Positions 7,525-15,943 of a stretch of 47,431 nt of DNA are shown piece after piece (the stretch's first letter is position 1; every line of letters starts with the position of its first letter). Where the stretch lies: assembly GCA_937925845.1 (NCBI GenBank), contig CALAML010000041.1, forward strand, positions 1-47,431, written 5' to 3'. A model generated the notes under the pieces. It was given only the letters and a program-made list of their open reading frames with translations, made no database searches and was not told the origin of the DNA. The position numbers and the translations under genes were made by a program. Origin of the DNA: an uncultured Acidimicrobiales bacterium (GTDB taxonomy: Bacteria > Actinomycetota > Acidimicrobiia > Acidimicrobiales > CALAML01).

Positions 7525-9021
7525 CTATATCGCAGGTGGCAGCGCGTTCGGGTCGGGGACGGCCGCCGCCTGCTGCATCAACTCCCACATCCGTTCCACA
7601 TGGTGACGGGTTGCGGTTTCGGCCCCGATCGATACCCGAGCCACCCAGCGGCCATCGGGCAGGGTGGTCGGGGAGAGGAACGCATCTCCGGACCGGTTGA
7701 TGGCTTCGATCCACGCTCGGGTGTGGGCGTCGATGTCGACCCTGCGTTCGATTGCGTCCGGTGGAGTAAAGCGCACGGCGATGGTCTGGAGCGGCACCGG
7801 GGCCACCACTTCCCAACCCGGCGTCGCACTGATCTCGGCTTCGAGCCATCGGGTAGAAGCAAGGTCGGCCCGCAACCGCTCGCGGATGGTGTCGATCCCG
7901 TCGATGCGGAGATGAAACCACAGCTTCAGGGCTCGGAACCGTCGACCGAGTGCCAGCCCCCAGTCACGGTACTGGGTTGCCTGATTCTCGCTTCCCGCAG
8001 CGGCCAGGTAGGAGGGGTTGGTCGAGAGAACCTGCTGGGCGAACCGCGGATCGCGGTAGTAAAGCAGAGAAGTGTCGAGGATCGTGCCCATCCATTTGTG
8101 GGGGTTCCAACACAATGAGTCGACGTCGTCGATCCCGGCCCACAGGTGACGGTAGTCCTCGAGGAGCATGGCCGAGCCGGCCAGGGCCGCATCGACGTGG
8201 ATCCACGGGCGGATCCCGGTCGTCTCATGGAGGTCGTTGACGGCATCCACGATCTCGGCGATCGGGTCGATGGCGGTCACACCGGTAGTGCCGACGCTAG
8301 CCACGACCGCCGCCGGCGCCATCCCCGATTCGACGTCGGCGGCCAACATGTCGGCAAGGGCACTGGTGTCCATGGCGAAGGTGGTGGGATCGACCGGAAC
8401 TTCGCGGACTGCTTCGTAGCCAAACCCGGCCAGAAGGGCCGCCTTGGCCACCGACGAGTGGGCCTGGCTGGTGGTGTACACCATCAGCGGTTCCGACTCG
8501 CCGACAAGACCGCGCCGGTTCTGGCTCAGGCCGGTCGCCCGCTCGCGGCCGACCAGCAGGGCGGTGAGGGTGCCGGTTGATGCCGTATCGGTGATGGTGC
8601 CGTGCCAGTGATCGGCCAGACCGACGAGTTGGCGCATCCAGTCACACACCACCTCTTCGACCTCGGTCAATGCTGGGCACGATTCCCACGAGATACCGAG
8701 GCCGCCGAGGCCACCTGAGGCAAGGTCGCCCAGCACCGAGGCCAGCGACGCGTTGGCCGGGAACCAACCAAAGTTCATCGGGTGCTGCACATGGGTCATG
8801 CCGGGCAACACCAGTTGATCGAGATCGCTCAGTAGGTGGGAGATATCGCCTCGGTGCCCGACCGGCTGATCACCGGTCTCCGGCGGCGCTTGCGGAAAGC
8901 TCCGCCGCACCTCGCCGGGCTCTACCTGGGCTCGCACCGGGCGCGACTCCACCGCGGCCCGTTGGTCGGCGATCCAATCGACAAGAGCGTGCCCAGCGGT
9001 ACGGAATTCCTCGGGAGTCAT
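7525..9021 (-). CDS. PLP-dependent amino-acid decarboxylase (aromatic-L-amino-acid decarboxylase family)
   Basis: 498-residue group II decarboxylase that uses pyridoxal phosphate. The PLP lysine is in WNPHKWMG. Family features are visible in order: HPMNFGWFPANASLASVLGDL near the N terminus, the substrate-loop SPALTEVEEVVCDWM, VYTTSQAHSSVAKAALLAG and IHVDAALAGSAMLLEDYR. The substrate (Tyr, Trp, Phe or other) cannot be assigned. ATG 9021 is chosen because MTPEEFRTAG is the family start; TACGGT lies eight bases upstream. It follows the RlmI-like gene on the same strand with an 86-bp gap. Confidence 0.9.
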   Translation of the reverse strand: MTPEEFRTAGHALVDWIADQRAAVESRPVRAQVEPGEVRRSFPQAPPETGDQPVGHRGDISHLLSDLDQLVLPGMTHVQHPMNFGWFPANASLASVLGDLASGGLGGLGISWESCPALTEVEEVVCDWMRQLVGLADHWHGTITDTASTGTLTALLVGRERATGLSQNRRGLVGESEPLMVYTTSQAHSSVAKAALLAGFGYEAVREVPVDPTTFAMDTSALADMLAADVESGMAPAAVVASVGTTGVTAIDPIAEIVDAVNDLHETTGIRPWIHVDAALAGSAMLLEDYRHLWAGIDDVDSLCWNPHKWMGTILDTSLLYYRDPRFAQQVLSTNPSYLAAAGSENQATQYRDWGLALGRRFRALKLWFHLRIDGIDTIRERLRADLASTRWLEAEISATPGWEVVAPVPLQTIAVRFTPPDAIERRVDIDAHTRAWIEAINRSGDAFLSPTTLPDGRWVARVSIGAETATRHHVERMWELMQQAAAVPDPNALPPAI

Positions 9022-9107
9022 AGTGGCCGACCGTAGCGGCTCCTGGGAGCCGCGAACCATCGAGGACAGCCGGGTTTGACGGGCCCGGTTGGTTGGGGTC
9101 GCCTTAA

Positions 9108-10352
9108 TCAAGCGATGGCGAAGATCGCCTTGAGGTAGCCACCTTCGGTGAACCCGATCGGATGATCCTCCGGGTGGCTGGTCACTTGGGAGCCTCGTAA
9201 CCGGCGGCCGGCGTCGCTGGCGGCATCGGTTACGCACCGCACAAACATCTCCTCGTCGATCCGGCTGGAACAGGAAGCCTGCACCAGCAGCCCGTTTGGC
9301 GCCAGCACCGCCAACCCGAGTTGGGTGAGCCGGGCATAGGAGCGCAGGGCGCCGCCGATGCTGCGTTCGTTGGGCGCAAACGAGGGCGGGTCGATCACCA
9401 CCACGTCGTACCGGTCGCCGTGTTGGGCCATGGTTTCGAGTATCTCGAAGGCGTCGCCCTGGCGGGTCGAGAATCGGCACTGGGCCACCGCCGGTTGATC
9501 TCGGTTGGCCGCCATGTTGGCGCGGGCCGCATCGAGGGCGCTCTGAGCCTGGTCAACAGCCGTTACTTCGCTGGCGCCTCCCGCGGCGGCGTGGACCGAG
9601 AAACCGCCGGAGTGCGAGAACACGTCGAGCACCCGGGCTCCGCCACTGCGGGAGCCAACTTTGATGCGGTTGTCGCGCTGGTCCAGGAAGTGCCCGGTCT
9701 TTTGGCCTCGCTGCGGGTGGGCGGTGAAGACCAGTCCGTCCTCGCGAAAGTCCGCCGTTTCGGCGGCGGTGCCGATCACGGCTTCGCCCTCGCCGGGACT
9801 ACCCACTGGTCGATCAATGGTTCGAGCCGTCCGCAGTATCACCGTGGCCGGCTCGATGCGCGCCGCGATAGCCGGGATGATCTCGCGGAGGTGAGCAAAC
9901 CACGCCGCCGAGTAAGCCTTGACCACCACCGTGTCGCCGAAGCGATCGGCGACCAGGCCCGGCAGCTGGTCGTTCTCACCGTGTAACAGGCGGTAGCCGG
10001 TGGTGTCGGGCGAAACGTGGGTTCCGTTGGGGTGGATCAGGTTGGGCCGCCGGGCCAGGGCTTCATCGATTCGGCCGGTCCAGAAGTCCTGGTCGATGGT
10101 GGTGGGTCGGCCTTTGGCCAGGATGCGAATGCGGATCGGGGAGTCCGGGTCATAGAGGCCGATGGCCACGAACTTACGCTTGTTGTCGAAGATCACCGCC
10201 AGGTCTCCGGCCCGACCCTGGTGGCTGAGCGATCGGATCGCCCGATCGAAGACCCAGGGGTGTCCTGCTCGGATGTGGCGCATCGCGTCGGCGCTCACCC
10301 GAACAGCGATGCGTTTGCCGGGAGTGGGGAGGTCAACGTCGGACATCGTCAC
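9108..10352 (-). CDS. RlmI-like class I rRNA (cytosine-C5) methyltransferase
   Basis: 414-residue SAM methyltransferase: an N-terminal PUA-like RNA-binding domain (GHPWVFDRAI through AIGLYDPDSPIRIRIL), a linker with LLHGENDQLPGLVADRFGD, and a Rossmann domain with VLDVFSHSGGFSVHAA, DAFEILE and VVVIDPPSF. The C terminus carries SCSSR where RlmI-type enzymes have their catalytic cysteine region. The likely product is 5-methylcytosine in 23S rRNA, by family; the exact base is unknown. GTG 10352 is preferred over ATG 10346 because TACGCT-N6-GTG fits the leaderless pattern seen for neighbours. It is divergent from engB, with facing leaderless promoters. Confidence 0.88.
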   Translation of the reverse strand: MTMSDVDLPTPGKRIAVRVSADAMRHIRAGHPWVFDRAIRSLSHQGRAGDLAVIFDNKRKFVAIGLYDPDSPIRIRILAKGRPTTIDQDFWTGRIDEALARRPNLIHPNGTHVSPDTTGYRLLHGENDQLPGLVADRFGDTVVVKAYSAAWFAHLREIIPAIAARIEPATVILRTARTIDRPVGSPGEGEAVIGTAAETADFREDGLVFTAHPQRGQKTGHFLDQRDNRIKVGSRSGGARVLDVFSHSGGFSVHAAAGGASEVTAVDQAQSALDAARANMAANRDQPAVAQCRFSTRQGDAFEILETMAQHGDRYDVVVIDPPSFAPNERSIGGALRSYARLTQLGLAVLAPNGLLVQASCSSRIDEEMFVRCVTDAASDAGRRLRGSQVTSHPEDHPIGFTEGGYLKAIFAIA

Positions 10353-10358
10353 CGCCGC

Positions 10359-10364
10359 AGCGTA
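10359..10364 (-). promoter_or_regulatory. -10 element of leaderless promoter for the RlmI-like gene
   Basis: TACGCT on the minus strand, six bases before GTG 10352, placing the transcription start at the start codon. Confidence 0.6.
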
Positions 10365-10421
10365 GTGGTCGGAGGTGGTTGCAGCGGCATCCCGCCGGGT
10401 TTGTTGGCCCTTCCACGGCTC

Positions 10422-10427
10422 TATGCT
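10422..10427 (+). promoter_or_regulatory. -10 element of leaderless promoter for engB
   Basis: TATGCT, then six bases, then ATG 10434; no Shine-Dalgarno sequence is present. Confidence 0.65.
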
Positions 10428-10433
10428 CACGGG

Positions 10434-11039
10434 ATGGGCCGGCCTTTGCATATGAGCTTCGTTACCTCGGCGACCGATGTTGCAGATCTGCCGGCAACGG
10501 AGGCCGAGGTCGCGGTGGTTGGCCGGTCGAACGTGGGGAAGTCGTCGCTGATCAACGCACTGGCCAACCGCAAGAACTTGGCCCACACGTCAAAGACCCC
10601 GGGCCGCACGCAGCTGATCAACCTCTTTGCCCTCGATAATAAGAGCCAAACCCCAACCCATGCGTTTGTGGATCTGCCCGGCTACGGGTTCGCCAACGTG
10701 CCAGCCAAGGTGCAAGCGGCATGGCAGCCGATGATCGAGGCCTATCTGACCGATCGTGAGTCGCTGGCGATGATCATGGTGTTGGTCGATGGGGCTGTCG
10801 GGCCGACCAAGCTCGATGTGCAGATGCTTGAATGGCTCCGCAGCCTGGCTCTGCCCCACACCGTGGTGGCGACCAAACACGACAAGGTGAAGGCCGCCAA
10901 GAGAGATGCCCGCAAGAAGGAGTTGGCCGAGGGGTGCCGGCTCGAGACCGGTGACATCGTGTGGACGTCAGCGTCGAAGGCGGTGGGCATTGAGAAGCTT
11001 CGAGACCTCACCCGCCTCTGGCTCGACCTCGACAGCTGA
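10434..11039 (+). CDS. engB: Ribosome biogenesis GTP-binding protein EngB/YihA/YsxC
   Basis: 201-residue TrmE-Era-EngA-like GTPase that helps assemble the large ribosomal subunit. G1 is GRSNVGKSSL, G2 is TPGRTQLINLF, G3 is DLPGYGFA and G4 is TKHDK. G5 is WTSASKAVG. The N-terminal PLHMSFVTSATDVADLP matches the family's SFVxSAxxxxxLP, which supports ATG 10434 over ATG 10452. It is convergent with the PrsW gene, 40 bp away. Confidence 0.95.
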   Translation: MGRPLHMSFVTSATDVADLPATEAEVAVVGRSNVGKSSLINALANRKNLAHTSKTPGRTQLINLFALDNKSQTPTHAFVDLPGYGFANVPAKVQAAWQPMIEAYLTDRESLAMIMVLVDGAVGPTKLDVQMLEWLRSLALPHTVVATKHDKVKAAKRDARKKELAEGCRLETGDIVWTSASKAVGIEKLRDLTRLWLDLDS

Positions 11040-11079
11040 GCCCGGCCCAGCCGGTGAAGTAGTGCCGGGGCACAGGACA

Positions 11080-12219
11080 CTAGGAACGGCGGGCGGTCTC
11101 GAGTTGGTTGGCGAGCCGAGCTTCGGTGGCCACGTCGAGTTCGCCTTTTCGGTCGTGCAGTTGGCTGAGCCGGGCCAGGGCCAGGTGGACCGCGTCAAAG
11201 CGCTTCTTGTCGGCCCCTCGGAGTTGACGACGGAGGCCCTTCATCGAACCCCAGGTCTCGAAGGCGGCAACTTCTTCGTAGCTCATGCCATAGCGCTGGG
11301 CCATGAACGGTATGAGCCGATGGAAGGTCTGTTGTTCGGCGGCGCGAATGCGGATCACCGCCACCACTGCGGCGATGAACAACAGTATGAACAGGGCGAT
11401 GGCCACAAGAATGATCAGCGGCTGATCGTTCTGCTCGGCCAGGGTAAGCGAGCCGTTCCAGGCCATATGGGTGCCGATAGCCAGCGCCAGACCCCACAAC
11501 GAGCCGGTGATGATGGGCTTCTGGCGGACGATGGCCAGCCCCACGGCGAGGCCGATCCACGCAGTAAAGAGGGGATGGGCGAAGGGGGTAAGCACCGCTC
11601 GAAGAATGAAGGTTTGGATCAACAGGCCTTCTTCGGCCGCGGTCGAGAAGTAGAGAAAGTCCTCCAGCACGGCAAACCCGAGAGCGACCCAGCCGGCGTA
11701 AACGATGCCGTCCATGACGCTGTCGACTTCACGGCGCTTTACCGCCCAGAGGATGCCTGCGCCTTTGGTGGTTTCTTCGACGATCGGTGCTGAGAACACG
11801 GCAGCGATCGATTCGCTGCTCACGGCGGCCACGAGCGTGTTGATGATGATGGAGATCAGGGCCGAGACCGTTGCGCCCCACAGAACCGCGTGAATGCGGC
11901 TGGCCCAGGGTTCAGGTTCGATCCGGTCGAGCCAGGCCATGACCGGAAAGACGATCAGAATAGGAACCAGGCCAAGGATGATTGAGAGGGGCGACAGGAA
12001 GGCGAACAGGGCCACAAGCAGCAGAATCGGGATGGCCGCGACCAGCACCGGAATGCTGATGAAGGAGGGCAGCTTCGGCTTGTGATTTGGGTCACTGTCG
12101 CTGACATGGGCCGACCAGTAGTGGCCGTCCCACCAGCGCCATTGCCCGGTTTGATACGGATCGGGATACCAGTCGGCCGCAGCTCCCTGGCTCGCCGCGG
12201 GAACCCCCTGGCCATGCAC
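11080..12219 (-). CDS. PrsW-family intramembrane metalloprotease with N-terminal DUF2510 domain
   Basis: 379-residue membrane protein. The N-terminal tail holds a DUF2510 motif (WYPDPYQTGQWRWWDGHYW), an actinobacterial Trp-rich segment. About eight to ten membrane spans follow with the PrsW catalytic motifs: APIVEETTKGAG (EExxK), FAVLEDFLYF and GTHMAWNG. The cytoplasmic C terminus is charged. PrsW cleaves anti-sigma factors in Bacillus; the substrate here is unknown and no sigma factor is adjacent. GTG 12219 is chosen because CACAAT-N6-GTG lies upstream and the DUF2510 motif begins soon after. The stop codon sits in a CCTAG sequence. Confidence 0.9.
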   Translation of the reverse strand: MHGQGVPAASQGAAADWYPDPYQTGQWRWWDGHYWSAHVSDSDPNHKPKLPSFISIPVLVAAIPILLLVALFAFLSPLSIILGLVPILIVFPVMAWLDRIEPEPWASRIHAVLWGATVSALISIIINTLVAAVSSESIAAVFSAPIVEETTKGAGILWAVKRREVDSVMDGIVYAGWVALGFAVLEDFLYFSTAAEEGLLIQTFILRAVLTPFAHPLFTAWIGLAVGLAIVRQKPIITGSLWGLALAIGTHMAWNGSLTLAEQNDQPLIILVAIALFILLFIAAVVAVIRIRAAEQQTFHRLIPFMAQRYGMSYEEVAAFETWGSMKGLRRQLRGADKKRFDAVHLALARLSQLHDRKGELDVATEARLANQLETARRS

Positions 12220-12332
12220 CGTTCTATTGTGACCGCTACGCCGGACGAACACCACCACCCGAGAGTTCGGACTCTCCAGCCGGCCGGACCCCTTCCCGTC
12301 GATAGGCCCGGAATGGGCTCGTGGCGATGCGG

Positions 12333-12338
12333 TATCGT
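12333..12338 (+). promoter_or_regulatory. -10 element of leaderless promoter for the SMP-30 gene
   Basis: TATCGT, then CGGCCC, then ATG 12345, with no ribosome site. Confidence 0.65.
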
Positions 12339-12344
12339 CGGCCC

Positions 12345-13214
12345 ATGAGCGAAGTCATTCAGCTGGTGGACGGGGTCGATTTTGGGGAGGGACCGCGCTG
12401 GCGCGATGGCCGACTCTGGTACTCGGATTTCTATCAGGAGAAGGTGTACGCGGTTGGCCTCGATGGCGTTCGGGAGGTCATGGTCGACATGGCTGGTATC
12501 GATCGGCCATCCGGTCTGGGCTGGATGCCTGATGGCTCGCTGTTGATCGTGTCGATGGTCGACCAGGCCGTTCTGCGGGTGACCGAGCCCGGAACCGTAA
12601 ATGCGTCGGCCCCGGTCAAACACGCCGACCTGTCCGGCATTCTCAACGGCAAATGCAACGACATGGTGGTCGACGCCATGGGGCGGGCCTATGTGGGGAG
12701 CTTCGGCTTTGATCTCGAGGCCGGCGAGTCGCTTTCGCCTTCCGGCCTGGCGCTGGTCCAGCCCGATGGTTCGGCAACGCTGGCCGCCGACGAGCTGATG
12801 TTCCCGAACGGAACGGTAATCACCCCTGACGGCTCGACCCTGATTGTTGGTGAGACCTTCGCCGGCCAATACACCGCCTTCACCATCGATGCCGAGACCG
12901 GCGCCCTGAGCGATCGCCGGGTTTGGGCAACTGGTCTTGAGGCCGCTCCCGACGGATGTGCTCTTGATGCTGAGGGCGGTATCTGGCTCGCCGATGCGAC
13001 CACACCAAGGGTGATTCGGGTGGTGGAAGGTTCCACCATCACCGATGAGATTGAGGTTCCCCAGCAACCCTATGCAGCAATGTTGGGCGGAGCCGACGGC
13101 ACCACCCTGTTCATCTTGACCTCGCCCGGCTCACACCCGGATCAGGTGGCCGGTGTGGCTGGCGGCGCGATCTGGACCGTGTCGGTTTCGCACCCCCACG
13201 CCGGGCGGCCCTGA
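12345..13214 (+). CDS. SMP-30/gluconolactonase/LRE family hydrolase
   Basis: 289-residue six-bladed beta-propeller, a metal-dependent lactonase family. The metal ligands expected for the family are visible: Glu in DFGEGPRW near residue 15, Asn in GKCNDMVVD, Asn in FPNGTVITPDG and Asp in APDGCALDAEGGIWLAD. Members hydrolyse sugar lactones or other esters; the substrate here cannot be read. No signal peptide is seen. A small hairpin follows the stop. Confidence 0.9.
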   Translation: MSEVIQLVDGVDFGEGPRWRDGRLWYSDFYQEKVYAVGLDGVREVMVDMAGIDRPSGLGWMPDGSLLIVSMVDQAVLRVTEPGTVNASAPVKHADLSGILNGKCNDMVVDAMGRAYVGSFGFDLEAGESLSPSGLALVQPDGSATLAADELMFPNGTVITPDGSTLIVGETFAGQYTAFTIDAETGALSDRRVWATGLEAAPDGCALDAEGGIWLADATTPRVIRVVEGSTITDEIEVPQQPYAAMLGGADGTTLFILTSPGSHPDQVAGVAGGAIWTVSVSHPHAGRP

Positions 13215-13226
13215 CCCTATCCGGGC

Positions 13227-13243
13227 GACAGCGGTGAGCTGTC
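13227..13243 (+). terminator. Possible terminator hairpin after the SMP-30 gene
   Basis: GACAGC-GGTGA-GCTGTC, a 6-bp stem 12 bases after the stop. There is no adjacent U-tract, although TTTT occurs about 20 bases later. Weak. Confidence 0.35.
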
Positions 13244-13293
13244 AGCTGGGTTCCGGCGGCGGGTTTTGGCCTCAGCGATGAGACAATGGAGGG

Positions 13294-15108
13294 ATCGACA
13301 CCTCTGCCCCTCGCGACCAGCCCGTCGCCGATGATCTTGGTGATCTCCCCGCGGAGCGGGCGGTCATCGCGCGTATCCGCCTGACCCACCAGCACCAGGT
13401 CGACCGAGCCCGGCTGCGGGCCGAGAGCCTGGCCGCCGACGCTGCTGAAGCCACCGACGAAGGCATCCGCGACCTGGTCGACGAAGACGGTGAGGTCGAC
13501 GCCGCCGCTCGTGCTGCGCTGGTGCGTCAAAGTGCCAACGAAGCCATGCACGCCGCTCGCCGGGTAAGTGCTTTGGAGCGAGCCGGTGATGCGTTGGCCT
13601 TTGGTCGCATCGTAAACACCGACGGTGAGACGCTCTATATCGGCCGGCTGTCGGTGATCGACGACGATGTCCGCGACGCTGAGGGGGAAAAGACCGGCGA
13701 GAGCGAAGTGTTGCTGGTCGATTGGCGGGCGCCCGCTTCGGCTCCCTTCTATCGGGCAACGCCGTTGGAGCCCCACGGCGTGAGCCGTCGCCGGCACCTG
13801 CTGTATGACGAAACGCCGGGCGTAGTTCCCGAGCTGGTCGGCTATTCCGATGAGGTGTTCGACCTCGAGTACCTCCATGACCCGTCGTCGGTACACCTTC
13901 GCGGTGAGGCGGCTCTGTTGGCCTCGCTTGAGGCCCCCTCCGACGGTCAGATGCGATCGGTGGTTTCGACCATCCAGGCGGAACAGGATGCAGTGGTGCG
14001 GGCTCCGGCGTCGAAGGCGCTGGTGGTGCAGGGCGGGCCGGGTACCGGCAAGACCGTAGTGGCGTTGCACCGGGCTGCCTATCTGCTTTACAACCAGCGA
14101 TCGCGCCTGGCGGAGAGCGGGGTATTGATCGTGGGACCCACACCGGAGTTCCTGCGCTACATCGCTCAGGTCCTCCCATCGTTGGGGGAAACCGGAGTGG
14201 TCTCTAGCATCGCCAGCCAGCTCTTCCCCGGCATCTTGCGTGGCCATGTCGACCCGGTTGAGACCGCTTCGCTGAAGGGTTCCGTGGCCATGGCCGACCT
14301 TCTCGCTAATGCGGTGGCCATGCGGCGTCGGCTGCCGACCAAACCGCTGAAGGTGTGGTTCGGAACCAAGCGGGCGGAGGTCAGCGTCGGCGAGCTGGCC
14401 GAGGCCTTCCGGCTGGCAGAGCGTCATCGTCATCACAACGACGGCGCCGATGCCTTTGGTCAGGGGGTGGTGGAGCTGCTGGCGTCGAAAGTGGAGGACC
14501 CGTTCTTCGCCAAGCCGGGCTCATCGCAATCCACCTTCCGCCGCAACCGGACGGTTCGCCATTTCCTGCTTCGGCACTGGCCGTTGTTAAGCCCCGAGCA
14601 GGCGTTGAACGATCTCCTGGGATCTCCGGCCCTGTTGCGGGCCGCAGCCCGGGGTACCGGCCTCGACCACGATGACCTCAAGGCTCTCGACCGGCCCCGA
14701 ACTCCTCAGGCGGAGTTGGGGAAGCGCCGGTGGAGCGATGCTGACGTTCCGCTACTCGACGAGTTGTGGGCCTTGTTGGGTGGTGCGCTCGGCGGGCAAG
14801 TCGATGATCGAATCCGTGAGCGCGATGACGCCAGCGAGTTCGAGCTGGCTGAAGCCGAGGATGCCGCCACCACCAACTTCGACGATGACCTGGACGACCT
14901 CGAGGAAGAGGAGGGCGATGCAGAGTGGGCCGGTCCTTCCGATGATGAGGACTTTGCCGCCTGGCGTCGCGCCGGTTTTGGCTTCAGTGACGAGGAATCG
15001 GCCGAACGTTTCGCCCGGAATGCCACGGACCCATCGCACCCCGCGTCTGCTGGCGGCTTAGATCGGACCACCGGAACGACAGGCTTTGCTGATGGTGGCC
15101 ATGGCTGA
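13294..15108 (+). CDS. HelD/HelR-like UvrD-family motor ATPase, N-terminal part (frameshifted from the C-terminal part)
   Basis: N-terminal two thirds of an RNA-polymerase-associated HelD/HelR-like helicase. It begins with a coiled coil (ERAVIARIRLTHQHQVDRAR), then DTDGETLYIGRL-like and VDWRAPASAPFYRA segments typical of the family, then Walker A (VQGGPGTGKTVVALHR). The part before the stop is Asp/Glu-rich and low in complexity. The frame ends at TGA 15106-15108, and helicase motifs II-VI continue in the next frame. No ATG, GTG or TTG lies between the upstream in-frame stop (13279-13281) and the coiled coil; the first canonical start is GTG 13522, inside it. GACAAT-N6-ATC makes ATC 13294 the best-placed start by spacing. 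Confidence 0.75.
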   Translation: MDTSAPRDQPVADDLGDLPAERAVIARIRLTHQHQVDRARLRAESLAADAAEATDEGIRDLVDEDGEVDAAARAALVRQSANEAMHAARRVSALERAGDALAFGRIVNTDGETLYIGRLSVIDDDVRDAEGEKTGESEVLLVDWRAPASAPFYRATPLEPHGVSRRRHLLYDETPGVVPELVGYSDEVFDLEYLHDPSSVHLRGEAALLASLEAPSDGQMRSVVSTIQAEQDAVVRAPASKALVVQGGPGTGKTVVALHRAAYLLYNQRSRLAESGVLIVGPTPEFLRYIAQVLPSLGETGVVSSIASQLFPGILRGHVDPVETASLKGSVAMADLLANAVAMRRRLPTKPLKVWFGTKRAEVSVGELAEAFRLAERHRHHNDGADAFGQGVVELLASKVEDPFFAKPGSSQSTFRRNRTVRHFLLRHWPLLSPEQALNDLLGSPALLRAAARGTGLDHDDLKALDRPRTPQAELGKRRWSDADVPLLDELWALLGGALGGQVDDRIRERDDASEFELAEAEDAATTNFDDDLDDLEEEEGDAEWAGPSDDEDFAAWRRAGFGFSDEESAERFARNATDPSHPASAGGLDRTTGTTGFADGGHG

Positions 15109-15910
15109 CGATTCCCTCGATCATGTACTGCGGGAGCCCGATACCGGCGCGCCGCTGGTCGACAATGATGGCCAGGTGCTGGAGGAGCTTCACATCGACG
15201 CGGTCGATGAGGTTGCCGACCATGGTGCGACCATTGCCGAACTGGCCGCCGGGGCCCGGGCCTGGCGCTTTGGTCATGTGATCGTTGATGAGGCACAGGA
15301 CCTCACCCCGATGCAGTGGCGGATGATCACTCGCCGGGCCCGCGGCGGGTCGATGACCCTTGTCGGTGACCTGGCCCAAAGATCGATCGGTGAGCCTGGA
15401 TCCTGGCGGGATCATCTTCCGCCCGCGATCGAGGACTTCGACTATCGGGAGCTCACGATCAACTATCGCTCGCCCGCCGAAGTCAACCGTCTGGCCACTT
15501 CGGTGTTGGCTGAGTTGTCGCCGGAGCTGACGGCGTCGAAAGCGATTCGGGAGGGCGCCAACCCAGCGGAGTTTGTGCATTTGGACCATCTCGCCGACGA
15601 CCTACCGGATTTGATTCACCGACGCCGGAGCGAGGTCGTCGCTGGCACCTTTGCTGTGGTCGGCCTAAACCCGAGCCATTTGGCTGAGCTGTTCGCTGAG
15701 ACCACGGCCGGTCGGGATCCGGTGGGTAAAATCGACTGGCTGTCACCGTGGCAGGCCAAGGGCCTGGAGTTCGACACGGTGGTGCTGGTCGAGCCCGCTG
15801 ACTTTCTCGAAGAGCCACAGGGTTTGAGTCTGCTCTATGTCGGCCTCACCAGAACGACCGACCGACTGGTGGTCGCCCATCAGCGGCCCCTCCCGGAAAT
15901 CCTGGCCTAG
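15101..15910 (+). CDS. HelD/HelR-like motor ATPase, C-terminal part (separate frame)
   Basis: Carries the second half of the UvrD-type motor: HVIVDEAQDLTPMQW (Walker B), MTLVGDLAQRS (motif III), LTINYRSPAEV (motif IV), SPWQAKGLEFDTVVLVEP (motif V) and LLYVGLTRTTDRLVV (motif VI). It lacks Walker A, which is in the preceding frame, so it cannot be an ATPase alone. Its ATG overlaps the stop of the upstream part (ATGGCTGA). A +1 shift between 15059 and 15108 would join them, within a poorly conserved linker. Either a sequencing or assembly error, a natural split or a pseudogene. Confidence 0.75.
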   Translation: MADDSLDHVLREPDTGAPLVDNDGQVLEELHIDAVDEVADHGATIAELAAGARAWRFGHVIVDEAQDLTPMQWRMITRRARGGSMTLVGDLAQRSIGEPGSWRDHLPPAIEDFDYRELTINYRSPAEVNRLATSVLAELSPELTASKAIREGANPAEFVHLDHLADDLPDLIHRRRSEVVAGTFAVVGLNPSHLAELFAETTAGRDPVGKIDWLSPWQAKGLEFDTVVLVEPADFLEEPQGLSLLYVGLTRTTDRLVVAHQRPLPEILA

Positions 15911-15943
15911 TTGGGTGCTACCTGGGTACCCCGGCTGACTGCC

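Noticed and set aside
15086..15910. Independent second helicase gene
   Set aside because: It lacks Walker A and begins inside the linker; it is better explained as the frameshifted continuation of the HelD-like gene.
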